In this document: piece after piece, positions 33,540-44,043 of the stretch | Layout of the letters: each line of letters begins with the position of its first letter | How positions within the stretch are numbered: position 1 is the first letter of the stretch | NCBI GenBank assembly: GCA_965228695.1 | Contig: CBDDIB010000002.1 | Location: 620,001 to 684,000, forward strand | Origin: JAJFJD01 sp965228695 | GTDB lineage: Bacteria > Pseudomonadota > Alphaproteobacteria > UBA8366 | Length of the DNA: 64,000 bases | Direction of reading: 5' to 3' | Translations under genes and position numbers: made by a program | The notes under the pieces: model-generated | Told to the model about the DNA's origin: nothing | Databases searched by the model: none | Seen by the model: only the letters and a program-made list of their open reading frames with translations

Positions 33540-33563
33540 GGCGTTGTGCTATATTTTGCGACC
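33540..33563 (+). promoter_or_regulatory. Extended -10 promoter of dnaN
   Basis: The -10 box TATATT at 33550-33555 is preceded by TGC, an extended -10 element, within GGCGTTGTG...TGCGACC. The same flanking words surround the TATAGT box before fabA (38550-38571). No good -35 box is seen at 17 bases. Transcription would start near 33562, leaving a leader of about 115 bases that contains a terminator-like hairpin. Confidence 0.6.
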
Positions 33564-33630
33564 GTTCACCGATCGATTCCTGCAACATGACAATCATCGT
33601 CGAACGGGCCGGACGCATCCGGTATCCGAA

Positions 33631-33652
33631 AGGGAACGAGTCCCTCTTTTTT
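33631..33652 (+). terminator. Terminator-like hairpin in the dnaN leader
   Basis: AGGGA (33631-33635) and TCCCT (33641-33645) can form a five-base stem with a five-base loop, followed by CTTTTTT (33646-33652). It lies 24 bases before the dnaN start codon and downstream of the predicted promoter. It has the form of a weak intrinsic terminator and might act as an attenuator. Confidence 0.45.
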
Positions 33653-33676
33653 GGCTGAAACGAGACGCTGAATAAC

Positions 33677-34804
33677 ATGAAACTTACCATCGAACGCGCC
33701 GCGCTCCTTCGGTCCCTCAATCATGTACAAAGCGTGGTGGAGCGGCGTAACACGATTCCCATTTTGTCGAATGTCCAACTGCAGGTCGCCGACGGCCGGC
33801 TTGGGCTGACCGCAACCGATATGGACCTGGCGATCGTCGAGACGGTCGACGCCGGCATCGAAACCGACGGATCGACGACGGCGCCCGCGCACACCTTGTA
33901 CGATATCGTCCGCAAGCTGCCGGACGGCGCCCAGGTCGAACTCGACGCGGCGGGCGACGCGGGCCAGGTTCAGCTCCGCGCGGGCCGCTCGCGCTTCACG
34001 CTGCAATCGCTGCCGACCAGCGACTTCCCGCAGATGACGAGCGGCGACCTGCCGCACCGCTTCAAGCTGAAGGCCGCGGACCTGCGGGCGCTGATCGACC
34101 GCACCCGCTTCGCCATCTCGACCGAGGAGACCCGCTACTATCTCAACGGCATCTACCTGCACATGGTCGCCGAGAGCGAGGATGGCGGCGGCGAGATGCT
34201 GCGCGCCGTTGCGACGGACGGCCACCGGCTGGCGCGGGTCGAAATTCCGCTGCCGGACGGCGCTGCCGGCATTCCCGGCGTCATCGTCCCCCGCAAAACG
34301 GTCAACGAATTGCGAAAGCTGATCGACGAGACCGAGGAAGACGTCGAAATCGGCCTGTCGGACGCCAAGATCCGCTTCGCCTTCGACGATGTCGAACTCA
34401 CCTCGAAGCTGATCGACGGCACCTTCCCGGATTACGACCGGGTCATCCCGCAAGGTAACGACAAGTCGCTGGACGTCGATTGTCAGTATTTCGCCGCGGC
34501 GGTCGACCGGGTCGCGACGATATCCACGGAGAAATCCCGCGCCGTGAAACTCAGCGTCGAGAACGGCGTGGTCACGCTCAGTGCGTCGAGCCCGGACAGC
34601 GGCACCGCAACCGAGGAGATCGAGGTCGATTATCAGCAGGATGCGATCGAGATCGGCTTCAACGCCCGGTATCTGCTCGACATCACGCAGCAGATCGAAG
34701 GCGAGACGGCACAATTCAGCATGGCCGACGCGGCGTCGCCGACCGTGATTCGTGACGGCGACGACAAGAGCGCGCTTTACGTGCTGATGCCGATGCGCGT
34801 GTAG
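33677..34804 (+). CDS. dnaN: DNA polymerase III beta subunit (sliding clamp)
   Basis: The 375-residue protein shows the three-domain clamp pattern. It begins MKLTIERAALLRSLNHVQSV and includes the conserved RRNTIPILSNV near 24-34, RSRFTLQSLPTSDFP in the second domain and the C-terminal motif YVLMPMRV that closes all DnaN proteins. Two copies form a ring around DNA and tether polymerases. It has its own upstream promoter signal and is separated from dnaA by 261 bp. The recF gene follows after 54 bp. Confidence 0.96.
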   Translation: MKLTIERAALLRSLNHVQSVVERRNTIPILSNVQLQVADGRLGLTATDMDLAIVETVDAGIETDGSTTAPAHTLYDIVRKLPDGAQVELDAAGDAGQVQLRAGRSRFTLQSLPTSDFPQMTSGDLPHRFKLKAADLRALIDRTRFAISTEETRYYLNGIYLHMVAESEDGGGEMLRAVATDGHRLARVEIPLPDGAAGIPGVIVPRKTVNELRKLIDETEEDVEIGLSDAKIRFAFDDVELTSKLIDGTFPDYDRVIPQGNDKSLDVDCQYFAAAVDRVATISTEKSRAVKLSVENGVVTLSASSPDSGTATEEIEVDYQQDAIEIGFNARYLLDITQQIEGETAQFSMADAASPTVIRDGDDKSALYVLMPMRV

Positions 34805-34858
34805 CGCCGGGGCGGAGGCAGAACAATTCTCGCGCCCGCGCACCCAACCACCGCAACG

Positions 34859-36040
34859 ATGCCGGTGACGACGCCCGATACGCCGCCGATGGCGTTGTCC
34901 GTGTCCCGCCTGCGGCTGACGGATTTCCGCTGTTATGCGGCGGCGCGGCTCGATCTCGACGAACGGCCGGTGGTCCTGACCGGCCCGAACGGCGCCGGCA
35001 AGACCAACATGCTCGAGGCGGTGTCGCTGCTGGCCCCGGGGCGTGGATTGCGCGGCGCGCGGCTCGACGACCTTGCGCGAACCGGCGGAAACGGCGGAAA
35101 CGGTGAAAATCACAACCCGGGCGGTTGGGCGGTCGCGGCATCGATCGCCACGCCGGACGGCGTGCGAGAGATCGGCACCGGGCGCAGCCCGGACGGCGGG
35201 ACGCGGCGGGTCGTCCGGATCGACGGCACGCCGGCGAAAAGCCAAGCGGGTTTGGGCGAGCATGTGAGCGCAGTCTGGCTGACGCCGCAGATGGACCGGC
35301 TGTTCACCGACGGGTCGACCGGCCGTCGGCGGTTCCTCGACCGGCTGGTGTTCGGGTTCGACGCCGCGCATGCGGGGCGGGTCAGCGGATACGAACACGC
35401 GATGCGGGAGCGGTCGCGGTTGCTGCGCGACGGCGCGGGAGACGACACCTGGCTCGGCTCGCTGGAACGCAAGATGGCCGAGCGCGGCGTCGCCATCGCG
35501 GCGGCACGCCGCGAAATGACCGCCCGGCTGGCGCGGCTGTGCGGCACGCCGTCGGGCCCGTTCCCCGGCGCGGAGGTGACGGTGACCGGGTCGGTCGAAG
35601 AATGGCTCGACGAAGCCCCCGCGTTGACCGTGGAAGACCGGTTGCAAGCGACGTTGCGCGAAAGCCGGCCCCATGACGCGAACGCGGGCGGGGCCGCGTT
35701 CGGGCCGCACCGGAGCGACCTGAAGGTCCGCCATCTGGCGAAGGACATGCCGGCGGAACTGTGCTCCACCGGCGAGCAGAAGGCCCTGTTGATCGCCGTC
35801 GTGCTCGCCAACGCACGGCTTCAGACGGCGGAACGCGGCCGTGCGCCGCTGCTGCTGCTGGACGAGGTCGCCGCCCATCTGGACGAGGACCGCCGCGAGG
35901 CCTTGTTCGAGGAAATTCTATCCACCGGCGCCCAAGCATGGCTGACCGGAACGGATCCCGCCTTGTTCGCGCCGCTCGGTGACCGGGCCCAGAAGGTCGC
36001 GGTCGAAGATGCAACGCTGACGCAAGGGTCCGCTGTTTAG
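34859..36040 (+). CDS. recF: DNA replication and repair protein RecF
   Basis: The 393-residue SMC-like ATPase has LTDFRCYAAARL near the N-terminus, Walker A TGPNGAGKT at about 40-48, the signature STGEQKALLIAVVLA near 301 and Walker B PLLLLDEVAAHLD near 323-335. It loads RecA on gapped DNA. The region after the Walker A contains a small Gly/Asn insert (TGGNGGNGENHN, about 76-87), lacking in most RecF proteins and probably a flexible loop. ATG 34859 is used; ATG 34889 would also retain all motifs. Gap of 27 bp to gyrB. Confidence 0.94.
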   Translation: MPVTTPDTPPMALSVSRLRLTDFRCYAAARLDLDERPVVLTGPNGAGKTNMLEAVSLLAPGRGLRGARLDDLARTGGNGGNGENHNPGGWAVAASIATPDGVREIGTGRSPDGGTRRVVRIDGTPAKSQAGLGEHVSAVWLTPQMDRLFTDGSTGRRRFLDRLVFGFDAAHAGRVSGYEHAMRERSRLLRDGAGDDTWLGSLERKMAERGVAIAAARREMTARLARLCGTPSGPFPGAEVTVTGSVEEWLDEAPALTVEDRLQATLRESRPHDANAGGAAFGPHRSDLKVRHLAKDMPAELCSTGEQKALLIAVVLANARLQTAERGRAPLLLLDEVAAHLDEDRREALFEEILSTGAQAWLTGTDPALFAPLGDRAQKVAVEDATLTQGSAV

Positions 36041-36067
36041 CCGAAACCGATAACAGAGAATGAATTG

Positions 36068-38497
<2,430 letters not shown>

Positions 38498-38549
38498 CGT
38501 AAATCGACCCCGCGGCGACCGGCATCTGCGGAACGCGCACACACGAGGG

Positions 38550-38571
38550 GGCGTTGTGTTATAGTGCGACC
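38550..38571 (+). promoter_or_regulatory. Extended -10 promoter of fabA
   Basis: TATAGT at 38560-38565 is preceded by TGT (extended -10). The surrounding bases GGCGTTGTG and GCGACC are the same as those around the dnaN -10 box. Transcription would begin near 38572, which excludes the upstream in-frame GTG at 38564 as the fabA start. Confidence 0.6.
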
Positions 38572-38623
38572 TGCGATATTGGTATCGCCGGAAGTGGAGA
38601 CCAAGGTCCTGGACGAGGCTCGT

Positions 38624-39142
38624 TTGTCGACAAGAAAAAGCAGTTACACGTACGAAGATCTAATCGAGTGCGGTCATGGCCGTTTGTTCGGCCCGGGAAA
38701 TGCGCAGCTGCCGCTGCCGCCGATGCTGATGTTCGACCGGATAACGCATATCTCGGAAGAAGGCGGCGAGCATGGCAACGGCGAGATTATCGCCGAGTTC
38801 GATATCAAGCCGGAACTTTGGTTCTTCAAGTGCCATTTCGAAAACGATCCGGTCATGCCGGGCTGTCTTGGCCTCGACGCCATGTGGCAACTCGTCGGGT
38901 TTTTCCTCGGCTGGGTCAATGGCATCGGCAGGGGCCGGGCGCTCGGGGTCGGCGAAGTGAAGTTCAGCGGTCAGGTTCTCGAAACCGCAAAGAAATTGAC
39001 CTATCAGATCAACGTGAAGCGCGTCATCATGCGCCGGTTGGTCTTGGGAATCGCCGACGGGATTCTGAAATCCGATGGTGAGGTCATCTACAACGTGAAG
39101 GATATGCGTGTCGGCCTGTTCACATCGCAGGAAGGCACGTAA
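38624..39142 (+). CDS. fabA: 3-hydroxydecanoyl-[ACP] dehydratase/isomerase FabA
   Basis: With TTG 38624 as start the product is 172 residues, the normal FabA length, and GGACGAGG sits at 38611-38618 as ribosome binding site. The in-frame GTG at 38564 would add 20 residues unknown in the family and falls on the promoter. The active site has His71 in WFFKCHF and Asp85 in GCLGLDAMW, as in E. coli FabA (His70, Asp84). The enzyme dehydrates 3-hydroxydecanoyl-ACP and isomerises the product to cis-3-decenoyl-ACP, the branch point of unsaturated fatty acid synthesis. fabB follows after 34 bp. Confidence 0.95.
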   Translation: MSTRKSSYTYEDLIECGHGRLFGPGNAQLPLPPMLMFDRITHISEEGGEHGNGEIIAEFDIKPELWFFKCHFENDPVMPGCLGLDAMWQLVGFFLGWVNGIGRGRALGVGEVKFSGQVLETAKKLTYQINVKRVIMRRLVLGIADGILKSDGEVIYNVKDMRVGLFTSQEGT

Positions 39143-39176
39143 TACCTAAGCTCACGCGTTTCTCGCGAGGTTGATT

Positions 39177-40394
39177 ATGCGGCGTGTTGCAGTCACCGGG
39201 CTGGGCATCGTGTCCAGCATTGGCAACGACAAGAACGAAGTGCTCGACTCCCTGAAAGAAGGGCGGTCGGGCATCGTCCATTGCGAAGAATATGCGGAAC
39301 GCGGTTTTCGCAGCCATGTCCACGGCGCGGTCGATATCGACATCGACGCCCATATCGACCGAAAACTCCGGCGCTTCATGGGCGACGGGGCGGCCTACAA
39401 CTACATCGCCATGCAGCAGGCGATCGACGATGCCGGCCTGAGCGAGAGCGACGTCTCGAACGAAAACACCGGGCTGGTCATGGGGTCGGGCGGCCCGTCC
39501 ACTTCGAACCTGCTGCTGGCCTGGAACCTGGCGCAGGAGAAAAGCGCCAAGCGCGTCGGCCCGTATATGGTGCCCCGCACCATGTCGAGCACGAATTCCG
39601 CGACCCTGGCCACCCCGTTCAAGATCAAGGGCGTGAATTACTCGATCAGCTCGGCCTGTTCGACAAGCGCCCATTGCATCGGCAATGGTTACGAACTTAT
39701 CCAATGGGGCAAGCAGGATATTGTGTTTGCCGGCGGCGGCGAGGAACTGCACTGGACGATGACCGTTCTGTTCGACGCGATGCCGGCTTTGTCGTCCAAC
39801 TTCAACGAGTCGCCGGAGCGCGCGAGCCGCGCCTACGACAAGGACCGCGACGGTTTTGTCATTGCCGGCGGCGGCGGCGTGGTCGTGCTGGAAGAGATGG
39901 AGCATGCCAAGGCGCGCGGGGCGAAGATCTACGGCGAGATCGTCGGCTACGGCGCCACCTCGGACGGCTACGACATGGTGCAGCCGTCCGGCGAGGGTGC
40001 CGTGCGATGCATGAAGCGCGCGATCGACGGGCTGAATCATCCGGTCGGGTATATCAACGTGCACGGCACCTCGACACCGGTCGGCGACATCACCGAATTG
40101 GATGCGATCCGCGAGGTGTTCGGCGAGCATGTCCCGGCGATCAGCTCGACCAAGTCATTGACCGGGCATTCCCTGGGCGCGACCGGCGTGCATGAGGCGA
40201 TCTACTCGCTGCTGATGATGGACAACGACTTCATCACGGCGAGCGCCAATATCGAGGAGATAGACCCCGGCGCGGCGGATTTCCCGATCGTCACCGAACG
40301 GCAGGATAACGTGCCGCTGGAATGCGTCATGTCCAACAGCTTCGGATTCGGCGGCACCAACGCCACTCTCGTCTTCAAACGATATGACGCCTGA
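39177..40394 (+). CDS. fabB: 3-oxoacyl-[ACP] synthase I FabB
   Basis: The 405-residue condensing enzyme begins MRRVAVTGLGIVSSIG. The catalytic triad is Cys161 (SSACSTSAH), His296 (NVHGTSTPVGD) and His331 (SLTGHSLGATG), with Lys326. The FGFGGTNATLVF end is typical. It elongates cis-3-decenoyl-ACP made by FabA. I use ATG 39177, six bases after GCGAGG; an upstream in-frame TTG (39171) only adds two residues. fabA-fabB-fabI are on one strand and likely one operon. Confidence 0.96.
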   Translation: MRRVAVTGLGIVSSIGNDKNEVLDSLKEGRSGIVHCEEYAERGFRSHVHGAVDIDIDAHIDRKLRRFMGDGAAYNYIAMQQAIDDAGLSESDVSNENTGLVMGSGGPSTSNLLLAWNLAQEKSAKRVGPYMVPRTMSSTNSATLATPFKIKGVNYSISSACSTSAHCIGNGYELIQWGKQDIVFAGGGEELHWTMTVLFDAMPALSSNFNESPERASRAYDKDRDGFVIAGGGGVVVLEEMEHAKARGAKIYGEIVGYGATSDGYDMVQPSGEGAVRCMKRAIDGLNHPVGYINVHGTSTPVGDITELDAIREVFGEHVPAISSTKSLTGHSLGATGVHEAIYSLLMMDNDFITASANIEEIDPGAADFPIVTERQDNVPLECVMSNSFGFGGTNATLVFKRYDA

Positions 40395-40487
40395 GCGGCC
40401 TGAGGGCGGGGCCGCGATACCATCCGCCCGGCCCTTTCCGGCAGGTCGGCACAGGCGGCGCGATAACGGCAACAACGGGCGTACGCG

Positions 40488-41282
40488 ATGACCGCAGGAT
40501 CCTTGATGGCCGGCCGGCGTGGCTTGGTGATGGGCGTCGCTAATGACCATTCGATCGCCTGGGGCATGGCGAAGATGGCGCACGGGCACGGCGCCGAGCT
40601 TGCCTTCACCTATCAGGGCGACAGTTTCGAACGGCGCGTTCGGCCGCTTGCCGAATCGGTCGGCTCGGACATCGTCCTGCCCTGCGACGTCACCGACACC
40701 GAGAGTCTGGATACGGTTTTCGATACCATAACGGAAAACTGGGGCGGCCTGGATTTCGTGCTGCACGCGGTCGCCTACTCCGACAAGGAAGAGCTGAAGG
40801 GTCGTTACATCGACACCACCAAGGATAACTTCCTGCAATCTCTGGAGATATCCTGTTACTCCTTTACCGCCGTCGCACAGCGCGCGGCCCCGTTGATGCA
40901 AGCGGGCGGCAGCCTGGTGACGCTGACCTATTCGGGCGCGGAACGGGTCATGCCGAATTACAACGTGATGGGCGTGGCCAAGGCGGCGCTCGAGGCCAGC
41001 GTCCGTTACCTGGCGACCGACCTCGGCGGCGACGGCATCCGGGTCAATGCGATCTCCGCCGGGCCCATGCGAACGCTCGCCGGCTCGGCCATCGCCAGCG
41101 CCCGCACCGTCTTCAAGTGGCAGGGGCAGCACGCACCGCTGCGCCGCAATGTCACGCTGGAGGATATCGGCGGCGCCGGCGTCTACCTGATGTCCGACCT
41201 GTCGGCCGGGGTGACCGGCGAGGTGATGTATGTGGACGCCGGGTATAACGTCATCGGCATGGTCAACCTGACCGAAGACTAG
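40488..41282 (+). CDS. fabI: Enoyl-[ACP] reductase (NADH) FabI
   Basis: The 264-residue short-chain reductase has the FabI nucleotide motif GVANDHSIAWG at 16-26 and the catalytic Tyr158 and Lys165 separated by six residues (YNVMGVAK). LTYSGAERVMPNYN before it is specific for FabI and distinguishes it from ordinary SDRs. It completes each elongation cycle of type II fatty acid synthesis and is the target of triclosan and isoniazid-like drugs. It follows fabB by 93 bp and is convergent with pnp. Confidence 0.94.
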   Translation: MTAGSLMAGRRGLVMGVANDHSIAWGMAKMAHGHGAELAFTYQGDSFERRVRPLAESVGSDIVLPCDVTDTESLDTVFDTITENWGGLDFVLHAVAYSDKEELKGRYIDTTKDNFLQSLEISCYSFTAVAQRAAPLMQAGGSLVTLTYSGAERVMPNYNVMGVAKAALEASVRYLATDLGGDGIRVNAISAGPMRTLAGSAIASARTVFKWQGQHAPLRRNVTLEDIGGAGVYLMSDLSAGVTGEVMYVDAGYNVIGMVNLTED

Positions 41283-41308
41283 AACCCCTCCGATCGTCCA
41301 GTAGTACG

Positions 41309-41341
41309 AAAAAACGGCCGCCGGAATTTTCCAGCGGCCGT
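41309..41341 (-). terminator. Intrinsic terminator of pnp
   Basis: On the minus strand the arms ACGGCCGC (41341-41334) and GCGGCCGT (41321-41314), with an inner GGAA/TTCC pair, form a long stem followed by a T-run (41314-41309). It lies 23 bases after the pnp stop. On the plus strand no T-run follows, so it serves fabI poorly. Confidence 0.88.
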
Positions 41342-41363
41342 CTTCATGTGGTCTGGCGCGTGC

Positions 41364-43559
41364 CTATTCGGAGGCGCGGCGCTGGTTCCGGCGCGGCGGA
41401 CGCCGACCGCGGTCGCCGCCGTCGCGGTCCCGCCGGGACTCACGAGGCTGGACCTCAATCTCCTCGCCGGTTTCCTGATTGACCGCCCGCATGGACAGCT
41501 TGACCTTGCCACGGTCGTCGATGCCGAGCACCTTGACCTTGACCATGTCATCCTGGCTGACGACATCCTCGACCGACGGCACGCGCTCCTCCTTCAGTTC
41601 GGAGATATGCACGAGTCCGTCCCGGCTGCCGAGGAAGTTCACGAAGGCGCCGAAATCGACGACCTTCACGACCTTGCCCTCGTAGATCTTGCCGACCTCG
41701 GGCTCAGCGATGATCGAGTTGATCCACTCGACCGCGCGGTCGCCCGCCTCGCTGTCGACCGCCGCGACCTTGACGGTCCCGTCGTCGTCGATGTCGATCT
41801 TGGCGCCGGTCACCTCGCAGATTTCACGGATGACCTTACCGCCGGTGCCGATCACTTCGCGGATCTTGTCGCGCGGAATGCTCAACGTCGTGATGCGCGG
41901 CGCATGCTCGGATACTTCCTCGCGGGCGCCGGTGATGGCGTTGGTCATCTCGCTCAGGATGTGCAACCGGCCGTCCTTGGCCTGATCCAGCGCGATCTTC
42001 ATGATCTCCTCGGTGATCGAGGTGATCTTGATGTCCATCTGCAACGCGGTAATGCCCTCGTCCGTACCGGCAACCTTGAAGTCCATGTCGCCGAGATGGT
42101 CCTCGTCGCCCAGGATATCCGAGAGGACGGCGAAATCGTCGCCTTCCTTGATCAGCCCCATGGCGATGCCCGCGCACGGCCGCTTCAGCGGCACCCCCGC
42201 GTCCATCAGCGACATCGACGACCCGCAGACCGTCGCCATCGACGACGAACCGTTGGACTCGGTGATCTCGGATACGATGCGGATGGTGTAAGGGAAATCC
42301 TCTTTGGACGGGATGAGCGGACGGATCGACCGCCAGCCCAGTTTACCGTGGCCGATTTCGCGACGGCCCGGCGACCGCAGGAAGGACGCCTCGCCCACCG
42401 AATAGGGCGGGAAGTTGTAATGCAGCATGAAGTTTTCGCGATACTCGCCTTCGAGCGCATCGATGATCTGCTCATCCTGCCCGGTGCCGAGCGTCGTCAC
42501 CACCAAGGCCTGCGTCTCACCCCGGGTGAACAGGGCCGAGCCATGGCTGCGGTTCAGGATACCGACCTCACAGTCGATCGGCCGCACCGTCTTGGTGTCG
42601 CGTCCGTCGATCCGCTGACCGGTCTTGAGGATGCTGCCCCGCACCACGTCTTTTTCCAGCCCCTTGAACAGCGAGCCGGCGAGATTCAGGTCAACCTCCT
42701 CGTCTTCTTCCACAAGGGCGGCAAGCGCGTCCTGCTTGACCTTGCTGACCGCTTCGACGCGTTCCTGCTTGACCGTCAGCGAATACGCGTCGCGCAGCGG
42801 CGCTTCGGCGAGGGCCTTCACCCGGTCCTGCACCGTCTGCGTCTCTTCCGCCGGTTCCGGCAAGGCCCACGGTTCTTTCGCGCAAGCCTCGGCGAGGTCG
42901 ACAATCATGTCGAGTACCGCGCGGCCTTCGCTATGGGCAAACATGACAGCGCCGAGCATGGTCGCTTCGTCCAGTTCATGGGCCTCGGACTCCACCATCA
43001 GCACGCCTTCATGCGTACCGGCCGCGATGAGATCCAGCTCGGACTTTTCCATATCCTCGGCCGGCGGGTTCAGCACGTATTCGCCGTCGATATAGCCGAC
43101 GCGGGCAGCCGTGACCGGGCCGAGAAACGGAATGCCCGAGATCGTCAGCGCCGCGGATCCGCCGATCAGCGCCACCACGTCCGGATCGTTCTCGAAATCA
43201 TGGGTCAGAACGGTGCAGATCACCTGCGTTTCGTTGCGGAAACCGCTGGGGAACAGGGGCCGAATCGGTCGGTCGATCAGACGCGACGTCAGCGTTTCCT
43301 TCTCGCTCGGCCGGCCTTCGCGTTTGAAAAAGCCGCCCGGAATTTTGCCGGCGGCGAATGTCTTTTCTTGGTAGTTCACGGTCAGCGGGAAAAAGTCGAT
43401 TCCCGGCTTCGGCGATTTCTGCGCCACGGCGGTGCAGAGGACCTGCGTGCCGCCATAGGTCGCGAGCACGGCCCCATCGGCCTGGCGCGCGATCTTCCCT
43501 GTCTCCAGGATCAGGGGCCGTCCGCCCCATTCGATTTCTTTTCGTGTGATATTGAACAT
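41364..43559 (-). CDS. pnp: Polyribonucleotide nucleotidyltransferase (PNPase)
   Basis: The 731-residue enzyme contains two RNase PH domains (about 1-230 and 310-545; motifs FFPLTVNYQEKTFAAGKIPGGFFKREGRPSEKE in the first, GTGQDEQIIDALEG in the second), a KH domain near 555-615 (VIGTGGKVIREI) and an S1 domain near 620-690 (GKVVKVVDFGAFV). It degrades RNA phosphorolytically and is part of the degradosome. The C-terminus ends in an Arg/Asp-rich tail of about 35 residues. The 196-bp leader carries a bulged hairpin of the kind seen in E. coli, where RNase III cuts and PNPase controls itself. Confidence 0.97.
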   Translation of the reverse strand: MFNITRKEIEWGGRPLILETGKIARQADGAVLATYGGTQVLCTAVAQKSPKPGIDFFPLTVNYQEKTFAAGKIPGGFFKREGRPSEKETLTSRLIDRPIRPLFPSGFRNETQVICTVLTHDFENDPDVVALIGGSAALTISGIPFLGPVTAARVGYIDGEYVLNPPAEDMEKSELDLIAAGTHEGVLMVESEAHELDEATMLGAVMFAHSEGRAVLDMIVDLAEACAKEPWALPEPAEETQTVQDRVKALAEAPLRDAYSLTVKQERVEAVSKVKQDALAALVEEDEEVDLNLAGSLFKGLEKDVVRGSILKTGQRIDGRDTKTVRPIDCEVGILNRSHGSALFTRGETQALVVTTLGTGQDEQIIDALEGEYRENFMLHYNFPPYSVGEASFLRSPGRREIGHGKLGWRSIRPLIPSKEDFPYTIRIVSEITESNGSSSMATVCGSSMSLMDAGVPLKRPCAGIAMGLIKEGDDFAVLSDILGDEDHLGDMDFKVAGTDEGITALQMDIKITSITEEIMKIALDQAKDGRLHILSEMTNAITGAREEVSEHAPRITTLSIPRDKIREVIGTGGKVIREICEVTGAKIDIDDDGTVKVAAVDSEAGDRAVEWINSIIAEPEVGKIYEGKVVKVVDFGAFVNFLGSRDGLVHISELKEERVPSVEDVVSQDDMVKVKVLGIDDRGKVKLSMRAVNQETGEEIEVQPRESRRDRDGGDRGRRPPRRNQRRASE

Positions 43560-43583
43560 CTATCTTCCCTTTACATTCCAAAA

Positions 43584-43622
43584 GCCGCCAGCCGTTTCAC
43601 ACCATCTCCAATCGGCTGCGGC
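43584..43622 (-). other. Bulged hairpin in the pnp leader
   Basis: Ten base pairs with one bulge can form between 43584-43594 (GCCGC-C-AGCCG on the plus strand) and 43613-43622 (CGGCTGCGGC), with an 18-base loop. The hairpin would end about 25 bases upstream of the pnp ATG. E. coli pnp mRNA has an RNase III-cleaved leader hairpin used for autoregulation; this could be a counterpart. Confidence 0.4.
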
Positions 43623-43755
43623 GATACGCCGGTCAACGGAATCCTTCCGTGGCCGGTCGCTCCGGCGTCGGCACCATCGCCGATTTTGCCGGAATTCCGG
43701 TCGTCGTCTTACGAACCGCATTACAGCGGTCCGGCTTGTGACGGATGCCCGGTTT

Positions 43756-44025
43756 CTAGCGGCGCAGGCCAAGGCTCTTGATCAAGGCCTCGTATTGCGC
43801 CTGGTCTTTGTCTTTGACGTAGTCGAGCAATCGACGCCGTTGTCCGACCATAACCAACAGGCCGCGGCGCGAATGAAAATCCTTTTTGTGGGACTGCATA
43901 TGCTCGGTCAGGTTTTTGATGCGTTCGGTCAGCACCGCGATCTGCACCGGGGCCGACCCGGTATCGCCCGGACCGATGGCGAACTCTTCGATGAGTTCCT
44001 TCTTTCGTTCAGTCGTGATCGACAT
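43756..44025 (-). CDS. rpsO: 30S ribosomal protein S15
   Basis: The 89-residue protein matches S15 over its full length, with the GDTGSAPVQIAVLTERI region, the HMQSHKKDFHSRRGL rRNA-contact region and the QRRRLLDYVK motif. It is an early assembly protein of the 30S platform. It precedes pnp by 196 bp, the usual order rpsO-pnp, and follows truB by 18 bp. Confidence 0.97.
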   Translation of the reverse strand: MSITTERKKELIEEFAIGPGDTGSAPVQIAVLTERIKNLTEHMQSHKKDFHSRRGLLVMVGQRRRLLDYVKDKDQAQYEALIKSLGLRR

Positions 44026-44043
44026 CGGGTTCTCCTTAACTTT

